Part shown: positions 17,521 through 25,676 of the stretch, piece after piece
Numbering within the stretch: the stretch's first letter is position 1
How the letters are laid out: each line of letters starts with the position of its first letter
Source: Pseudomonas azotoformans
GTDB taxonomy: Bacteria > Pseudomonadota > Gammaproteobacteria > Pseudomonadales > Pseudomonadaceae
Length of the DNA: 64,000 nucleotides
Direction of reading: 5' to 3'
Assembly (NCBI RefSeq): GCF_001579805.1
Contig: NZ_CP014546.1
Location: 3,348,001 to 3,412,000, forward strand
The notes under the pieces: model-generated
The model's database searches: none
What the model saw: the letters and a program-made list of their open reading frames with translations, nothing else
What the model was told of the DNA's origin: nothing
Program-made: the position numbers and the translations under genes

Positions 17521-18507
17521 ATGATGCTGCTACGTACCCTTGTTCTTGAGCGTAATGGTCAAGATGCTCCGGTTAATGGTGCATTGCTCTGTGGATTTGC
17601 CGTAGGTCAGACGGCCTCCAACTTTCTTGTCTATAGCCTGGACGAGGAAGTAGAACCGGAAAGTTCCAGGGTCTATATCGCCGCGTTACGTAAGAAAGTT
17701 GATCGGTATTTCCTGGGCGGGGTTGAGTCCAGGGAGGATCTGCAGTTGGCATTACATGTGTTCAAGCAGATTCTGACGTTGGCCGCTTCGGGAATGAAGG
17801 CCGGCGGGGTGACGGAAACCCAGGTGCCCTATCATTTTGTCGATTTGAAAGGCTGCAAGCTGCCGCCTGCCAGGCCCGAGGACCATCATTCGGTGATCAT
17901 CAAGAAGGCGCTGGTGATGAAGGTGATCACCCTGGGCATGTCTGCGCCGACGCTGCCGGCGATCGAAAGCGCTTCAGTGATCGTACCGTCCATTCGTTTT
18001 TCGTCGCAAATGAGCTCATCTCCCAAGGCGATGAATCCTTCCGAGCCTGTCCCTGCGCCTGTGCATGAGCATTCCGTTGAGGAGATTCAACAACCCCCTG
18101 CCGAGGTCCCGTTGATGATGGCGCAGGCCGCAACGCCCATCCAGCCGGAGCCCGATGTGCCGACACCTCTGAAACGCCCGGCGCCAGCCGACCACAGTAC
18201 ATTGTTCGAAGTGGACAGCACGTTGACCAACCTGGCCCGGGTTGCTCAAGAGCTGACCCAGCAAAAGCTGGCAGCCATCGAACAGGAGTCTGTACTTGAG
18301 CAATGGCAGGCACGCTTGCAGCAAGAGCAGAAACAGTTGGATGAGAAAGCTCGAGAACTGGAGCGGCGCACCACTCAACTGCACGATCATTCGCTTGCGG
18401 TCAGCCAGAGAACCGAGGCCCTGAAGGTGATGACGTCGCAGGTATCGGGTTTGCGGCAGAGCCTGCGGGGTGTGCTGCTTGAGCTGGACCAGGCGTTGGA
18501 TGGCTAG
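17521..18507 (+). CDS. Uncharacterised protein with C-terminal coiled coil
   Basis: 328 residues of unrecognised family. Residues 1-145 look globular and mixed alpha/beta (for example SLDEEVEPESSRVYIAALRKK and PYHFVDLKGCKLPPARPED). A Pro/Ala/Ser-rich linker spans about 150-225. The rest is a charged coiled coil containing EQWQARLQQEQKQLDEKARELERR, ending near GVLLELDQALDG. There is no signal peptide and no membrane helix. It is divergent from the Gld-type ABC operon across 219 AT-rich bases and precedes greB by about 110 bases. Shared regulation with the ABC operon is possible, but nothing in the protein shows it. Confidence 0.78.
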   Translation: MMLLRTLVLERNGQDAPVNGALLCGFAVGQTASNFLVYSLDEEVEPESSRVYIAALRKKVDRYFLGGVESREDLQLALHVFKQILTLAASGMKAGGVTETQVPYHFVDLKGCKLPPARPEDHHSVIIKKALVMKVITLGMSAPTLPAIESASVIVPSIRFSSQMSSSPKAMNPSEPVPAPVHEHSVEEIQQPPAEVPLMMAQAATPIQPEPDVPTPLKRPAPADHSTLFEVDSTLTNLARVAQELTQQKLAAIEQESVLEQWQARLQQEQKQLDEKARELERRTTQLHDHSLAVSQRTEALKVMTSQVSGLRQSLRGVLLELDQALDG

Positions 18508-18620
18508 ACTGGCCTGGCTACTTTCCCGGGTTCATTTATCATCAACGCCAGCCAGCCGACGCCTGGGCTTTAAACTCAGGCGGATCGGCACCTATGGACA
18601 TTGCCACGGGATGCAAGCGT

Positions 18621-19094
18621 TTGAGTACCAAGCTGATTACCAAAGAAGGCCATGAAGCGCTGAAGAAGGAGCTGGATTACCTGTGGCGCGAAAAACGCCC
18701 GGACACCACGCGCAAAGTGACCTGGGCGGCTTCGCTGGGAGATCGCAGCGAAAACGCCGATTACCAGTACAACAAGAAACTACTGCGTGAAATCGACCGT
18801 CGTGTGCGCTACCTGCGCAAGCGCCTGGAGGACATGCGCATTGTGGAATACATGCCTGAGCAAGAGGGCAAGGTGTTCTTCGGCGCCTGGGTAGACATCG
18901 AAAACGAGCAGGGTGAGACCAAGCGTTTTCGCATCGTTGGCTATGATGAGATTTATGATCGGATGGACTACATCTCCATCGACTCACCCATGGCCCGTGC
19001 GTTGTTGCGCAAGGAAGTGGACGATGAGGCCGTCGTGCAGACCCCGGGTGGAGACGTGTGCTGGTGGATCACCGGCATCGAATATGTGAAGTAA
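18621..19094 (+). CDS. greB: Transcription elongation factor GreB
   Basis: The sequence is GreB throughout: WAASLGDRSENADYQYNKK in the N-terminal coiled coil, whose acidic tip enters the RNA polymerase secondary channel, then EGKVFFGAWV and DYISIDSPMARALL in the C-terminal domain. GreB stimulates cleavage of backtracked transcripts. Starting at TTG 18621 (STKLITKEGH) gives 157 residues, almost exactly the E. coli length, and GGGA lies about nine bases upstream. The in-frame ATG at 18594 would add nine residues that do not match the family, so TTG is preferred though not certain. Confidence 0.92.
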   Translation: MSTKLITKEGHEALKKELDYLWREKRPDTTRKVTWAASLGDRSENADYQYNKKLLREIDRRVRYLRKRLEDMRIVEYMPEQEGKVFFGAWVDIENEQGETKRFRIVGYDEIYDRMDYISIDSPMARALLRKEVDDEAVVQTPGGDVCWWITGIEYVK

Positions 19095-19098
19095 GTGA

Positions 19099-19134
19099 GG
19101 TCGGCCCGCGTTCAGTGATGAACGCGGGCCGACC
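19099..19134. terminator. Bidirectional terminator hairpin between greB and the permease gene
   Basis: A perfect 16-bp stem, positions 19099-19114 with 19119-19134, closes a GTGA loop between two convergent genes. The T-tracts on either side are poor, so efficiency is uncertain, but the position and strength of the stem fit a shared terminator. Confidence 0.7.
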
Positions 19135-19139
19135 AGGTT

Positions 19140-21650
19140 TCAACCTTCGCGTAGCACGGTCAACGGGCTGGCGTTGAGTGCGCGGCGAGTGCCGAATACA
19201 CCGGCACCGCCGATCAATACGGCACCGATTACCGGCAGCAGTAACAGCCACGGATGAGGCTGCCAGGCCAGGTCGAACGCATAGCGATACAGCACAAAGG
19301 TCACCAACTCGGTCCCCAGCGCTGCGAGCAGACCACTCACTGCGCCCAGCAGCCCGAACTCGATACGCCTGGCCTTGACCAGCAGCTTGCGTTCGGCGCC
19401 CAGTGCACGTAGCAGCGCCCCCTGGCGGATGCGCTCATCCAGGGTGGCTTGCAGGCCGGAGAACAGCACCGCCATCCCTGCCGCCAGTACAAACAGCAGC
19501 ACGTATTCCACCGCCAGGGTCACCTGGGCAAGGATACTGCGCAACTGCTCCAGCAGCGCTTCGACCTGCAGGATGGTTACCGCCGGGAACGCCCGAGACA
19601 GGTCGACGATCTGCTGGTCATGTCCAGGCGCCAGGTAAAAGCTGGTCAGGTAGGTGGCGGGCAGATCCTTCAAGGTACCCGGTTGGAAAATCATGAAGAA
19701 GTTGGGCTGGAAGTTATCCCAGTTTATGGTCCGCAGGCTGGTCACCCGTGCTTCACGGTTTTCCCCGCCCACGGTGAACACCAGGTGATCATCGAGCTTG
19801 AGCTTGAGGCTTTCCGCCACCTTGGCCTCGACCGATACGCCGGGGATTTCATCGGTAGGTTGCTGTGACCACCATGAACCGGCAGTCAGGGCATTCCCCG
19901 GTGGCAGGTCGGCGGCCCAGGTCAGGCTCAGGTCGCGTTGCACCGCGCGATCGCCGCTGGAGTCCTTGCTGACGATTTCCTGTACGGGCTCGCCATTGAT
20001 ACTGATCAGGCGACCTGGCACCACCGGATACAGCGGCGCGGACTGCGCTTGCAGTTCCAGCAGGCGGGCGCCAAACGCGTCCTTGTCAGCCGGCAGGATA
20101 TTCAAGGCGAAATAGTTGGGGGCGTCCTTGGGCAGCTGGTTTTGCCAGGTGTCGAGCAACTCGCCACGCAGCAGGGCGATCAAACCCATGGAGAGCAGGA
20201 TCAAACCGAACGCCAGGGATTGACCGGCCGCCGCCAGCGGGTGACGCAACAATTGCCCCAGGCCCAGTCGCCAGGGCAGCGAGGCGCGCGCCAGCAGACG
20301 GCGCAGGCTTTGCAACAGCAACAGGAGCAAGCCGCCGAGTACCAGTGCAGCCACCACGCCACCGCCGAGCAGGGCGAAGGTCAACACCAGGTCAAGGCTC
20401 AGGCGCCACATGATCAGGCCCAAGGCAAACAGTGCCGCGCCATAGACCATCCAGGTGCTGGAGGGGATCGGTAGCAGGTCGCGACGCAAGACGCGCAGCG
20501 GTGGCACGCGACCCAGTGCAGCCAGGGGCGGCAGGGCGAAACCGGCGAGGGCGACCAGCCCGGTGCCGATCCCGGCGATTGCCGGTAGCAGCCCGCCGGG
20601 TGGCACGTCCGATGGCAGCAAGTCATGGAGGAAATAGAACAGGCCAAACTGCGCCAACCAGCCGAGCAGGGCGCCGGTGAGGCTCGCCAACAGCCCCAGC
20701 ACACTCAGTTGCAGGCTGAACAGCAACATGGCTTCGCGTCGCGACAGTCCCAGGCAACGCAGCAAGGCACTGGCGTCGAAGCGTCGGGTGGCGAAGCGAT
20801 TGGCCGACAGTGCCACGGCCACACCGGCCAACAGCACGGCCACCAGGCTGGCCATGTTCAGGTAGCGCTCAGCCTTGCCCAGGGCGCCGCCGATCTGCTG
20901 GTTGCCATCCCGTGAATCCTGCAGGCGCTGGTTGGCGGCGAGCCCCGGCTTGACCAGGTCACGATAGGTTTGCAGCACGGTGCTGCCCTGCAGCCCGCGC
21001 CAGAGTTCGCGGTAACTCACGCGGCTGCCGGGCTGCACCACACCGGTGGCGTCCAGGTCTGCCAGGTTGATCATCACCCTGGGCGTGAGGCTGTAGAAGT
21101 TGCCGGCGCGGTCTGGCTCGTAGGTCAGCACGCGGGCCAGGCGCAGTGTCTTCATGCCCACATCGATGCTGTCGCCGACCTTGAGGTCCAGCGCCGTCAG
21201 CAGCCGCGCTTCCACCCAGGCTTCACCGGGTTTTGGTCCGCCGCCCGGGGTTTCATCGCCAAAGGGGGCAGCCGCGCTTTTCAGTTCACCGCGCAGTGGG
21301 TACTGCTCGTTGACGGCCTTGATGCTGGAGAGCTGGATGCCATTATCCGTGGCAATGACGCTGGAGAACTCCACCACGCGGGCGTGATCCAGGCCCAGCT
21401 CGGTGCCGGACTGGATTTGCTCGGGACGGGCAGGCGAGCTGCCTTCGAGCACTAGGTCGGCGCCGAGGAATTCGGTGGCGCGCAACAGCATCGCGCCGTT
21501 GAGGCGCGCGCCGAAGTAACCGATGGCGGTACTGGCGGCGACGGCCACCAGCAGGGCGAAGAACAACACGCGCAATTCACCGGCGCGGGCATCGCGCAGC
21601 AATTGGCGCATGGCAAGGCTGAACAGGCGCAACAGCGGCAAACGTGCCAT
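19140..21650 (-). CDS. FtsX-like ABC transporter permease (YbbP-type)
   Basis: 836 residues with the YbbP layout: an N-terminal helix after the amphipathic start, a large periplasmic region, and two FtsX/MacB-type four-helix blocks. The second block ends with [25 protein letters not shown] and the conserved tail [18 protein letters not shown]. YbbA/YbbP systems belong to the MacB-like mechanotransmission ABC group; the physiological substrate is not established. The ATG at 21650 overlaps the ATPase stop as TGATG, so the two are translationally coupled. The frame includes an upstream TTG at 21653 that seems unnecessary. Confidence 0.9.
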   Translation of the reverse strand: MARLPLLRLFSLAMRQLLRDARAGELRVLFFALLVAVAASTAIGYFGARLNGAMLLRATEFLGADLVLEGSSPARPEQIQSGTELGLDHARVVEFSSVIATDNGIQLSSIKAVNEQYPLRGELKSAAAPFGDETPGGGPKPGEAWVEARLLTALDLKVGDSIDVGMKTLRLARVLTYEPDRAGNFYSLTPRVMINLADLDATGVVQPGSRVSYRELWRGLQGSTVLQTYRDLVKPGLAANQRLQDSRDGNQQIGGALGKAERYLNMASLVAVLLAGVAVALSANRFATRRFDASALLRCLGLSRREAMLLFSLQLSVLGLLASLTGALLGWLAQFGLFYFLHDLLPSDVPPGGLLPAIAGIGTGLVALAGFALPPLAALGRVPPLRVLRRDLLPIPSSTWMVYGAALFALGLIMWRLSLDLVLTFALLGGGVVAALVLGGLLLLLLQSLRRLLARASLPWRLGLGQLLRHPLAAAGQSLAFGLILLSMGLIALLRGELLDTWQNQLPKDAPNYFALNILPADKDAFGARLLELQAQSAPLYPVVPGRLISINGEPVQEIVSKDSSGDRAVQRDLSLTWAADLPPGNALTAGSWWSQQPTDEIPGVSVEAKVAESLKLKLDDHLVFTVGGENREARVTSLRTINWDNFQPNFFMIFQPGTLKDLPATYLTSFYLAPGHDQQIVDLSRAFPAVTILQVEALLEQLRSILAQVTLAVEYVLLFVLAAGMAVLFSGLQATLDERIRQGALLRALGAERKLLVKARRIEFGLLGAVSGLLAALGTELVTFVLYRYAFDLAWQPHPWLLLLPVIGAVLIGGAGVFGTRRALNASPLTVLREG

Positions 21651-22333
21651 CAAGGCTCCAGGGGCGCGACCATCAGGCCGGCTTCAAGGCGGATCAAGCG
21701 TCGGCAACGGTGGGCCAGGCGCTCGTCGTGGGTGACCAGCACCAGGGTCGTGCCGCTTTCTTGGTTGAGTTCGAACAGCAGGTCGCTGATGCGCTCGCCG
21801 GTGTGGCTGTCGAGGTTGCCGGTGGGTTCATCGGCAAACAGCACGTCCGGTTCTGCGGCAAAGGCGCGGGCGATCGCCACCCGTTGTTGCTCGCCACCGG
21901 AGAGTTGGCGTGGCGAGTGGGTCAGGCGTTGGCCCAGGCCGACGCGTTCCAGCAGGTGCCGGGCACGCTCGCGGGCGTCTTTGCGGCCATCCAGTTCCAG
22001 CGGCAGCATGACGTTTTCCAGCGCGTTGAGGCTGTCGAGCAATTGGAACGACTGAAATACGAAGCCCACGTGCTCGGCACGGATGCGCGCGCGCTGGTCT
22101 TCGTCGAGGGTACTCAGGGCTTGCCCGGCAAGGGTCACTTCGCCGCTGCTGGGCAGGTCGAGACCGGCGAGCAGGCCGAGGAGGGTGGATTTGCCGGAGC
22201 CGGAGCTGCCGACGATAGCCAGGCTATCGCCCTTGTTCAGTTCCAGGCTCAGTTCGTGCAGGATAGTCAGTTCACCTTCCGCGCTGGGAACCACTTTGCT
22301 AAGGTTCCGCGCGGTGAGAATGCTTGCGCCCAT
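21650..22333 (-). CDS. ABC transporter ATPase (YbbA-type)
   Basis: 227 residues from ATG 22333 ([13 protein letters not shown]), the usual length for LolD/MacB-class ATPases. All motifs are intact: Walker [10 protein letters not shown], signature [14 protein letters not shown], Walker [14 protein letters not shown] and the H-loop in [11 protein letters not shown]. It partners with the downstream FtsX-like permease. The upstream gene tesA starts on the other strand only 10 bases away, the same divergent tesA-ybbA arrangement known from E. coli. The longer frame upstream of 22333 overlaps tesA and is spurious. Confidence 0.93.
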   Translation of the reverse strand: MGASILTARNLSKVVPSAEGELTILHELSLELNKGDSLAIVGSSGSGKSTLLGLLAGLDLPSSGEVTLAGQALSTLDEDQRARIRAEHVGFVFQSFQLLDSLNALENVMLPLELDGRKDARERARHLLERVGLGQRLTHSPRQLSGGEQQRVAIARAFAAEPDVLFADEPTGNLDSHTGERISDLLFELNQESGTTLVLVTHDERLAHRCRRLIRLEAGLMVAPLEP

Positions 22334-22343
22334 GGAGAATCCG

Positions 22344-22949
22344 ATGCGAATGTGGTTTTTGAGTGCTGGCCTGGCCTTGATGTGCATGGCCCAGAACGCA
22401 GCGGCGGGTACAGTCCTGATCGTTGGCGATAGTATCAGTGCCGGTTTCGGCCTGGATACCAGCAAAGGGTGGGTTGCCCTGTTGCAGCAACGGCTCAAGC
22501 AGGAAGGTTTCGACGATAAAGTGGTGAATGCCTCCATCAGTGGCGACACCAGTGCCGGAGGCCTGGCGCGGCTGCCGGCGGCGCTTGCAGAGCATAAGCC
22601 GGACGTGGTGGTGATCGAGTTGGGTGGTAATGATGGCTTGCGTGGTCAGCCGCCCGCTCAATTGCAACAAAATCTTGCGTCGATGATTGACCAGTCCAAG
22701 GCCGGCGGCGCCAAGGTGTTGCTGTTGGGAATGCAGCTGCCACCCAATTATGGCCCGCGCTACACCACCGCGTTTGCCGAAGTCTATGGTGTGCTGGCCA
22801 AGGAAAAAAACGTCCCGCTGGTGCCGTTTTTCCTTGATGGCGTGGGCGGGCATCCGGAGCTGATGCAGGCCGATCAACTGCACCCGGCGGTCGGCGCTCA
22901 GGGCAAGTTGCTGGAAAATGTCTGGCCGACGCTAAAACCGCTGCTATGA
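22344..22949 (+). CDS. tesA: Acyl-CoA thioesterase I / arylesterase TesA
   Basis: 201 residues with a signal peptide (MRMWFLSAGLALMCMAQNA) and an SGNH hydrolase core: block I VGDSISAGFGL with the catalytic Ser, the Gly of block II, block III ELGGNDGLRG, and block V with Asp/His in QADQLHPAVGAQ. TesA is a periplasmic multifunctional esterase, thioesterase and lysophospholipase. GGAG lies six bases before the ATG, inside the short gap to ybbA. Its promoter must therefore lie within the ybbA coding region, and the ybbA promoter within tesA. Confidence 0.93.
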   Translation: MRMWFLSAGLALMCMAQNAAAGTVLIVGDSISAGFGLDTSKGWVALLQQRLKQEGFDDKVVNASISGDTSAGGLARLPAALAEHKPDVVVIELGGNDGLRGQPPAQLQQNLASMIDQSKAGGAKVLLLGMQLPPNYGPRYTTAFAEVYGVLAKEKNVPLVPFFLDGVGGHPELMQADQLHPAVGAQGKLLENVWPTLKPLL

Positions 22950-23007
22950 CGCTTTTCTACCGGCAGGCTTTCGGCTAAGGTGGCGCCCCCCCGATTTGGA
23001 GCCCCTG

Positions 23008-23301
23008 ATGTCGCGTCCTGCCTGGTCCCTGTTTAACTACCAACTGATCGAGCCGGACGAGCAGCTGGATCTGTTCGCCTGCCAGGAAGTGCGGGTGCAT
23101 CTGGTGGCGCGTCAACTGGAACTGGGCGGCTCCATTGATCGCACGCTGTGCGGCACACTGTTGCCTGCGCAACCGCGTTGGTCGCGGGTCGATCGTTCGA
23201 TATTCCAGGACCAGCGGCTGTGCCCTTTATGCCGTGCGATTCTGGAATCCCAGAAGCGTGGTACGCCGCCGATCTGGCCGGAGCTGCGTTTCGAGTTGTA
23301 G
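23008..23301 (+). CDS. Conserved hypothetical protein
   Basis: A 97-residue cytosolic protein starting MSRPAWSLFNYQLIEPDE, preceded by TGGAG at the right distance. It contains a CPLC pair in QRLCPLCRAILESQKRGTPP, which could bind a metal, and ends in a short hydrophobic strand (PELRFEL). No domain is recognised. It sits between tesA and the L,D-transpeptidase gene on the same strand, a position that from recall is conserved in Pseudomonas (P. aeruginosa also has a hypothetical gene there). Confidence 0.75.
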   Translation: MSRPAWSLFNYQLIEPDEQLDLFACQEVRVHLVARQLELGGSIDRTLCGTLLPAQPRWSRVDRSIFQDQRLCPLCRAILESQKRGTPPIWPELRFEL

Positions 23302-23374
23302 GGGGCAGCTAGAAGCGCGCTTCACGTATACAATCGATGTTTACCTCCCCGTCGTTCTGCGAAGGATTTACCGG

Positions 23375-24343
23375 ATGTTGTCGCGCCTTTCCGTCGTCAC
23401 CTGCTGCCTGTCTCTCGCTGCCCTCTGTGCGGCCGGTTCGGCGTCAGCCCTGCAGTTGCCCTTGCCACCACCGGGTGAAGACATCGTCGGCCAGGTCCAG
23501 GTGATCAAGGCCAAGTACGAAGACACGTTTGCCGACCTGGGCACCACCTATGACCTGGGCTATTCGGAGATGGTGGCGGCCAACCCGGGCGTGGACGCCT
23601 GGTTGCCGGGGGCAGGCACCGAGATCGTGTTGCCGACGCGCTTCATCCTGCCGCCGGGCCCGCGCGAAGGTATTGTGATCAACCTGGCGGAATACCGACT
23701 CTATTACTTCCCCAAGGGCCAGAACGTGGTCTACACGTTCCCGTTGGGGATCGGCCGTGAAGGCTGGGGGTCGCCAATCGCCCACACCAGCATCATTGCC
23801 AAGACACCCAACCCGACCTGGACACCGCCCGCGTCGATCAAGGCCGAGCACGCCGCCAACGGCGACCCGCTGCCCAACGTGGTGCCGGCCGGTCCGGACA
23901 ACCCGCTGGGGCCGTTCAAGTTCACCCTGGGCACGCCGGGTTACCTGATCCATGGTTCCAACATGAAATTTGGTATCGGCACGCGTACAAGTCACGGTTG
24001 TTTCCGCATGTTCAACAACAACGTGCTGGAGATGGCGGGCATGGTGCCGGTGGGGACGTCGGTGCGCATCATCAACGATGCCTACAAGTTTGGTCGCAGT
24101 GGTGGCAAGGTCTACCTTGAAGCGCATACGCCATTGAATGATGACGGGACGCCGTCGGTGGTCGACAAGCACACCGCCGTCATCAACGCCTTGCTCAAGC
24201 GTGAAGACTTGGCCAACCAATTGCGCGTGAACTGGGACCAGGTGCGTGATGTAGTGGCGGCGGAAGACGGCTTGCCGACGGAAATCGGCGTGCCTGGCGC
24301 AGCCTCGGTGGCCGCCAGTGTGCCGATCGATCTGCAGCAGTAA
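23375..24343 (+). CDS. L,D-transpeptidase (ErfK/YbiS type)
   Basis: 322 residues. A signal peptide ends at about residue 26 (AAGSASA). A LysM-like N-terminal segment follows (TYDLGYSEMVAANPGVDAWLP). The YkuD catalytic domain ends in HGSN and TRTSHGCFRM, which supply the catalytic His and Cys. Such enzymes form 3-3 crosslinks in peptidoglycan or attach Lpp-type lipoproteins to it. The immediate neighbour is oprI, whose product ends in Lys, so an anchoring role is a reasonable inference. The upstream extension of the reading frame to 23135 overlaps the previous gene and is rejected. Confidence 0.92.
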   Translation: MLSRLSVVTCCLSLAALCAAGSASALQLPLPPPGEDIVGQVQVIKAKYEDTFADLGTTYDLGYSEMVAANPGVDAWLPGAGTEIVLPTRFILPPGPREGIVINLAEYRLYYFPKGQNVVYTFPLGIGREGWGSPIAHTSIIAKTPNPTWTPPASIKAEHAANGDPLPNVVPAGPDNPLGPFKFTLGTPGYLIHGSNMKFGIGTRTSHGCFRMFNNNVLEMAGMVPVGTSVRIINDAYKFGRSGGKVYLEAHTPLNDDGTPSVVDKHTAVINALLKREDLANQLRVNWDQVRDVVAAEDGLPTEIGVPGAASVAASVPIDLQQ

Positions 24344-24358
24344 CGTTGTGTGATCAAC

Positions 24359-24380
24359 AGCCCGCTACGGCGGGCTTTTT
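24359..24380 (+). terminator. Terminator after the L,D-transpeptidase gene
   Basis: AGCCCGC (24359-24365) and GCGGGCT (24370-24376) form a seven-base-pair stem with a four-base loop, followed by a T run. It is placed 15 bases after the stop codon. Confidence 0.85.
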
Positions 24381-24412
24381 ATTGCCCGCGATTCAGGTGC
24401 AAACCCCAGGCA

Positions 24413-24443
24413 ATAAAAAAGCCGACCCATAAATGGATCGGCT
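24413..24443 (-). terminator. Terminator of oprI
   Basis: GCCGACCC (24421-24428) pairs with GGATCGGC (24434-24441) allowing one G-T pair. On the minus strand the stem is followed by six T. It lies just past the oprI stop and fits a very abundant transcript. Confidence 0.85.
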
Positions 24444-24465
24444 TGATAACAACCCCGAAGGATTA

Positions 24466-24717
24466 TTACTTGCGGCTAGCTTTTTCAAGCATACGCAGTG
24501 CGCGCTCGTTAGCTTCGTCAGCAGTCTGTTGTGCTTTTTGAGCAGCAGCCAGAGCTTCATCAGCTTTACGGTAGGCTTCGTCTGCACGGGCCTGGGAGCG
24601 AGCTGCTGCGTCTTCAGTTGCAGTCAGACGAGCTTCGGTTTCTTTGGAGACGCTGCTGCAACCGGTAGCCAGAACTGCGGCCAGAGCCAGAGCAGAGAAT
24701 TTCAGAACGTTGTTCAT
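24466..24717 (-). CDS. oprI: Major outer-membrane lipoprotein OprI
   Basis: 83 residues, the exact length of P. aeruginosa OprI, and nearly identical by recall. The lipobox LATGC places the acylated Cys at about residue 20. The mature part is a heptad-repeat helix ([35 protein letters not shown]) ending in Lys, as in Lpp proteins that are bound to peptidoglycan through that residue. It is probably a trimeric tether of outer membrane to cell wall. AAGGGGA precedes the ATG at 24717; the frame's earlier ATG at 24732 is upstream of that ribosome site and is rejected. Confidence 0.96.
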   Translation of the reverse strand: MNNVLKFSALALAAVLATGCSSVSKETEARLTATEDAAARSQARADEAYRKADEALAAAQKAQQTADEANERALRMLEKASRK

Positions 24718-24798
24718 CGTGTTCCCCTTCAAGGACTTTCTATTAGATGGCTAGTTCGCCCAGAGTGAGCTAATAGCCGGCGTACATACTACCCATTA

Positions 24799-24827
24799 CT
24801 TGTAGTAAGTAAACTGACGTAGCGCAA
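24799..24827 (-). promoter_or_regulatory. oprI: Possible oprI promoter
   Basis: On the minus strand TTGCGC is followed after 17 bases by TACAAG, about 80 bases upstream of the oprI start in an AT-rich region. The match to the consensus is moderate, and other placements are possible. Confidence 0.3.
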
Positions 24828-24970
24828 GAAGCAAAAAAAATTCTCGCGCCGAATCTATTTTGGCTAATCTTTTGGAGGTTTGTATAAAAACCGTCCAATT
24901 TTTTTCAAACAGGCGAAAATTGGATCCAGGCTGAAAGGGCCGGCCCGCATGTGTTAAGCCTTGTAAACAG

Positions 24971-25120
24971 ATGAAAATTTATATATCCAAGCTGACACTT
25001 ACGTTCAGCCTGGCTTTGCTTTGCCCGGCATCTTTTGCGCATGTAGAGGTGACTTTAAGAGCGCCTGTTCGTCTTAAGGTTCAACTGCCGGCAATGTTCA
25101 GGCTTTCGATCCCAGGTTGA
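24971..25120 (+). CDS. Possible 49-residue exported protein
   Basis: This short frame opens MKIYISKLTLTFSLALLCP and continues ASFAHVEV, a textbook Sec signal peptide with cleavage likely after ASFA. The mature peptide would be about 26 residues, basic, and without Cys. The position, divergent from oprI in an otherwise empty 600-base stretch, suits a small gene. Against it, no clear Shine-Dalgarno precedes the ATG, and a frame of this length can arise by chance. The function is unknown. Confidence 0.42.
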   Translation: MKIYISKLTLTFSLALLCPASFAHVEVTLRAPVRLKVQLPAMFRLSIPG

Positions 25121-25330
25121 TCGGAGCCCTTTCTATATCCACCAGCGGCAGGGGATGACGAGCGCGCCTTGAGCAATTTCAGGATTGGTGCCTACTATTC
25201 CCTACGTGCTGGTTGTAAACGCTCAGGGTTTTCTCGTTGTCGAAACCGGCACGGGGTGGCGTAGATGTTCCTTCGCCGGACAAACATCGGTAAGGTAGGG
25301 GTCAGAAACCAAGACCCGCGAGGAGTAGTG

Positions 25331-25612
25331 ATGAGCGAGGCGTTGTCCATCCACCATGACCAGGCTGGTCATCAGTTCGAGACCAATGTGGACGGTCATC
25401 GTGCCTATCTGACCTATATGGACCTCGGCAAACAGACCCTGGATATCTATCGGACCTTCGTGCCCAACGCACTGCGGGGCCGTGGGATTGCGGCGGCACT
25501 GACCGAGGAAGCCCTGAAGTTCGCCGAAGAGGCAGGCTATACGGTGATCCCGTCCTGCTCCTACGTAGAACGTTACATGGAGCGCCACCAGCGCCATGCC
25601 GCAAAGCTGTAA
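25331..25612 (+). CDS. GNAT-like N-acetyltransferase (YjdJ/YidJ type)
   Basis: A 93-residue minimal GNAT protein. The acetyl-CoA loop is visible as VPNALRGRGIAAALTEEAL (about residues 46-64), followed by FAEEAGYTVIPSCSYVERYMERH, typical of the short Gcn5-related YjdJ group. The ATG at 25331 has GGAG six bases ahead; the upstream frame from 25265 lacks a family match. The substrate is unknown; homologues are cytosolic. It ends before a strong bidirectional terminator shared with the convergent DAHP synthase gene. Confidence 0.85.
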   Translation: MSEALSIHHDQAGHQFETNVDGHRAYLTYMDLGKQTLDIYRTFVPNALRGRGIAAALTEEALKFAEEAGYTVIPSCSYVERYMERHQRHAAKL

Positions 25613-25630
25613 ACCGTAAACAGCACCATG

Positions 25631-25659
25631 AAAAACGCCGGGCTTAGCCCGGCGTTTTT
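25631..25659. terminator. Bidirectional terminator
   Basis: AAAAA, an eight-base-pair stem CGCCGGGC/GCCCGGCG (25636-25643 with 25647-25654), then TTTTT. It serves the acetyltransferase gene on the plus strand and the convergent DAHP synthase gene on the minus strand. Confidence 0.92.
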
Positions 25660-25676
25660 GTGTGCGCAGTTTAAAG

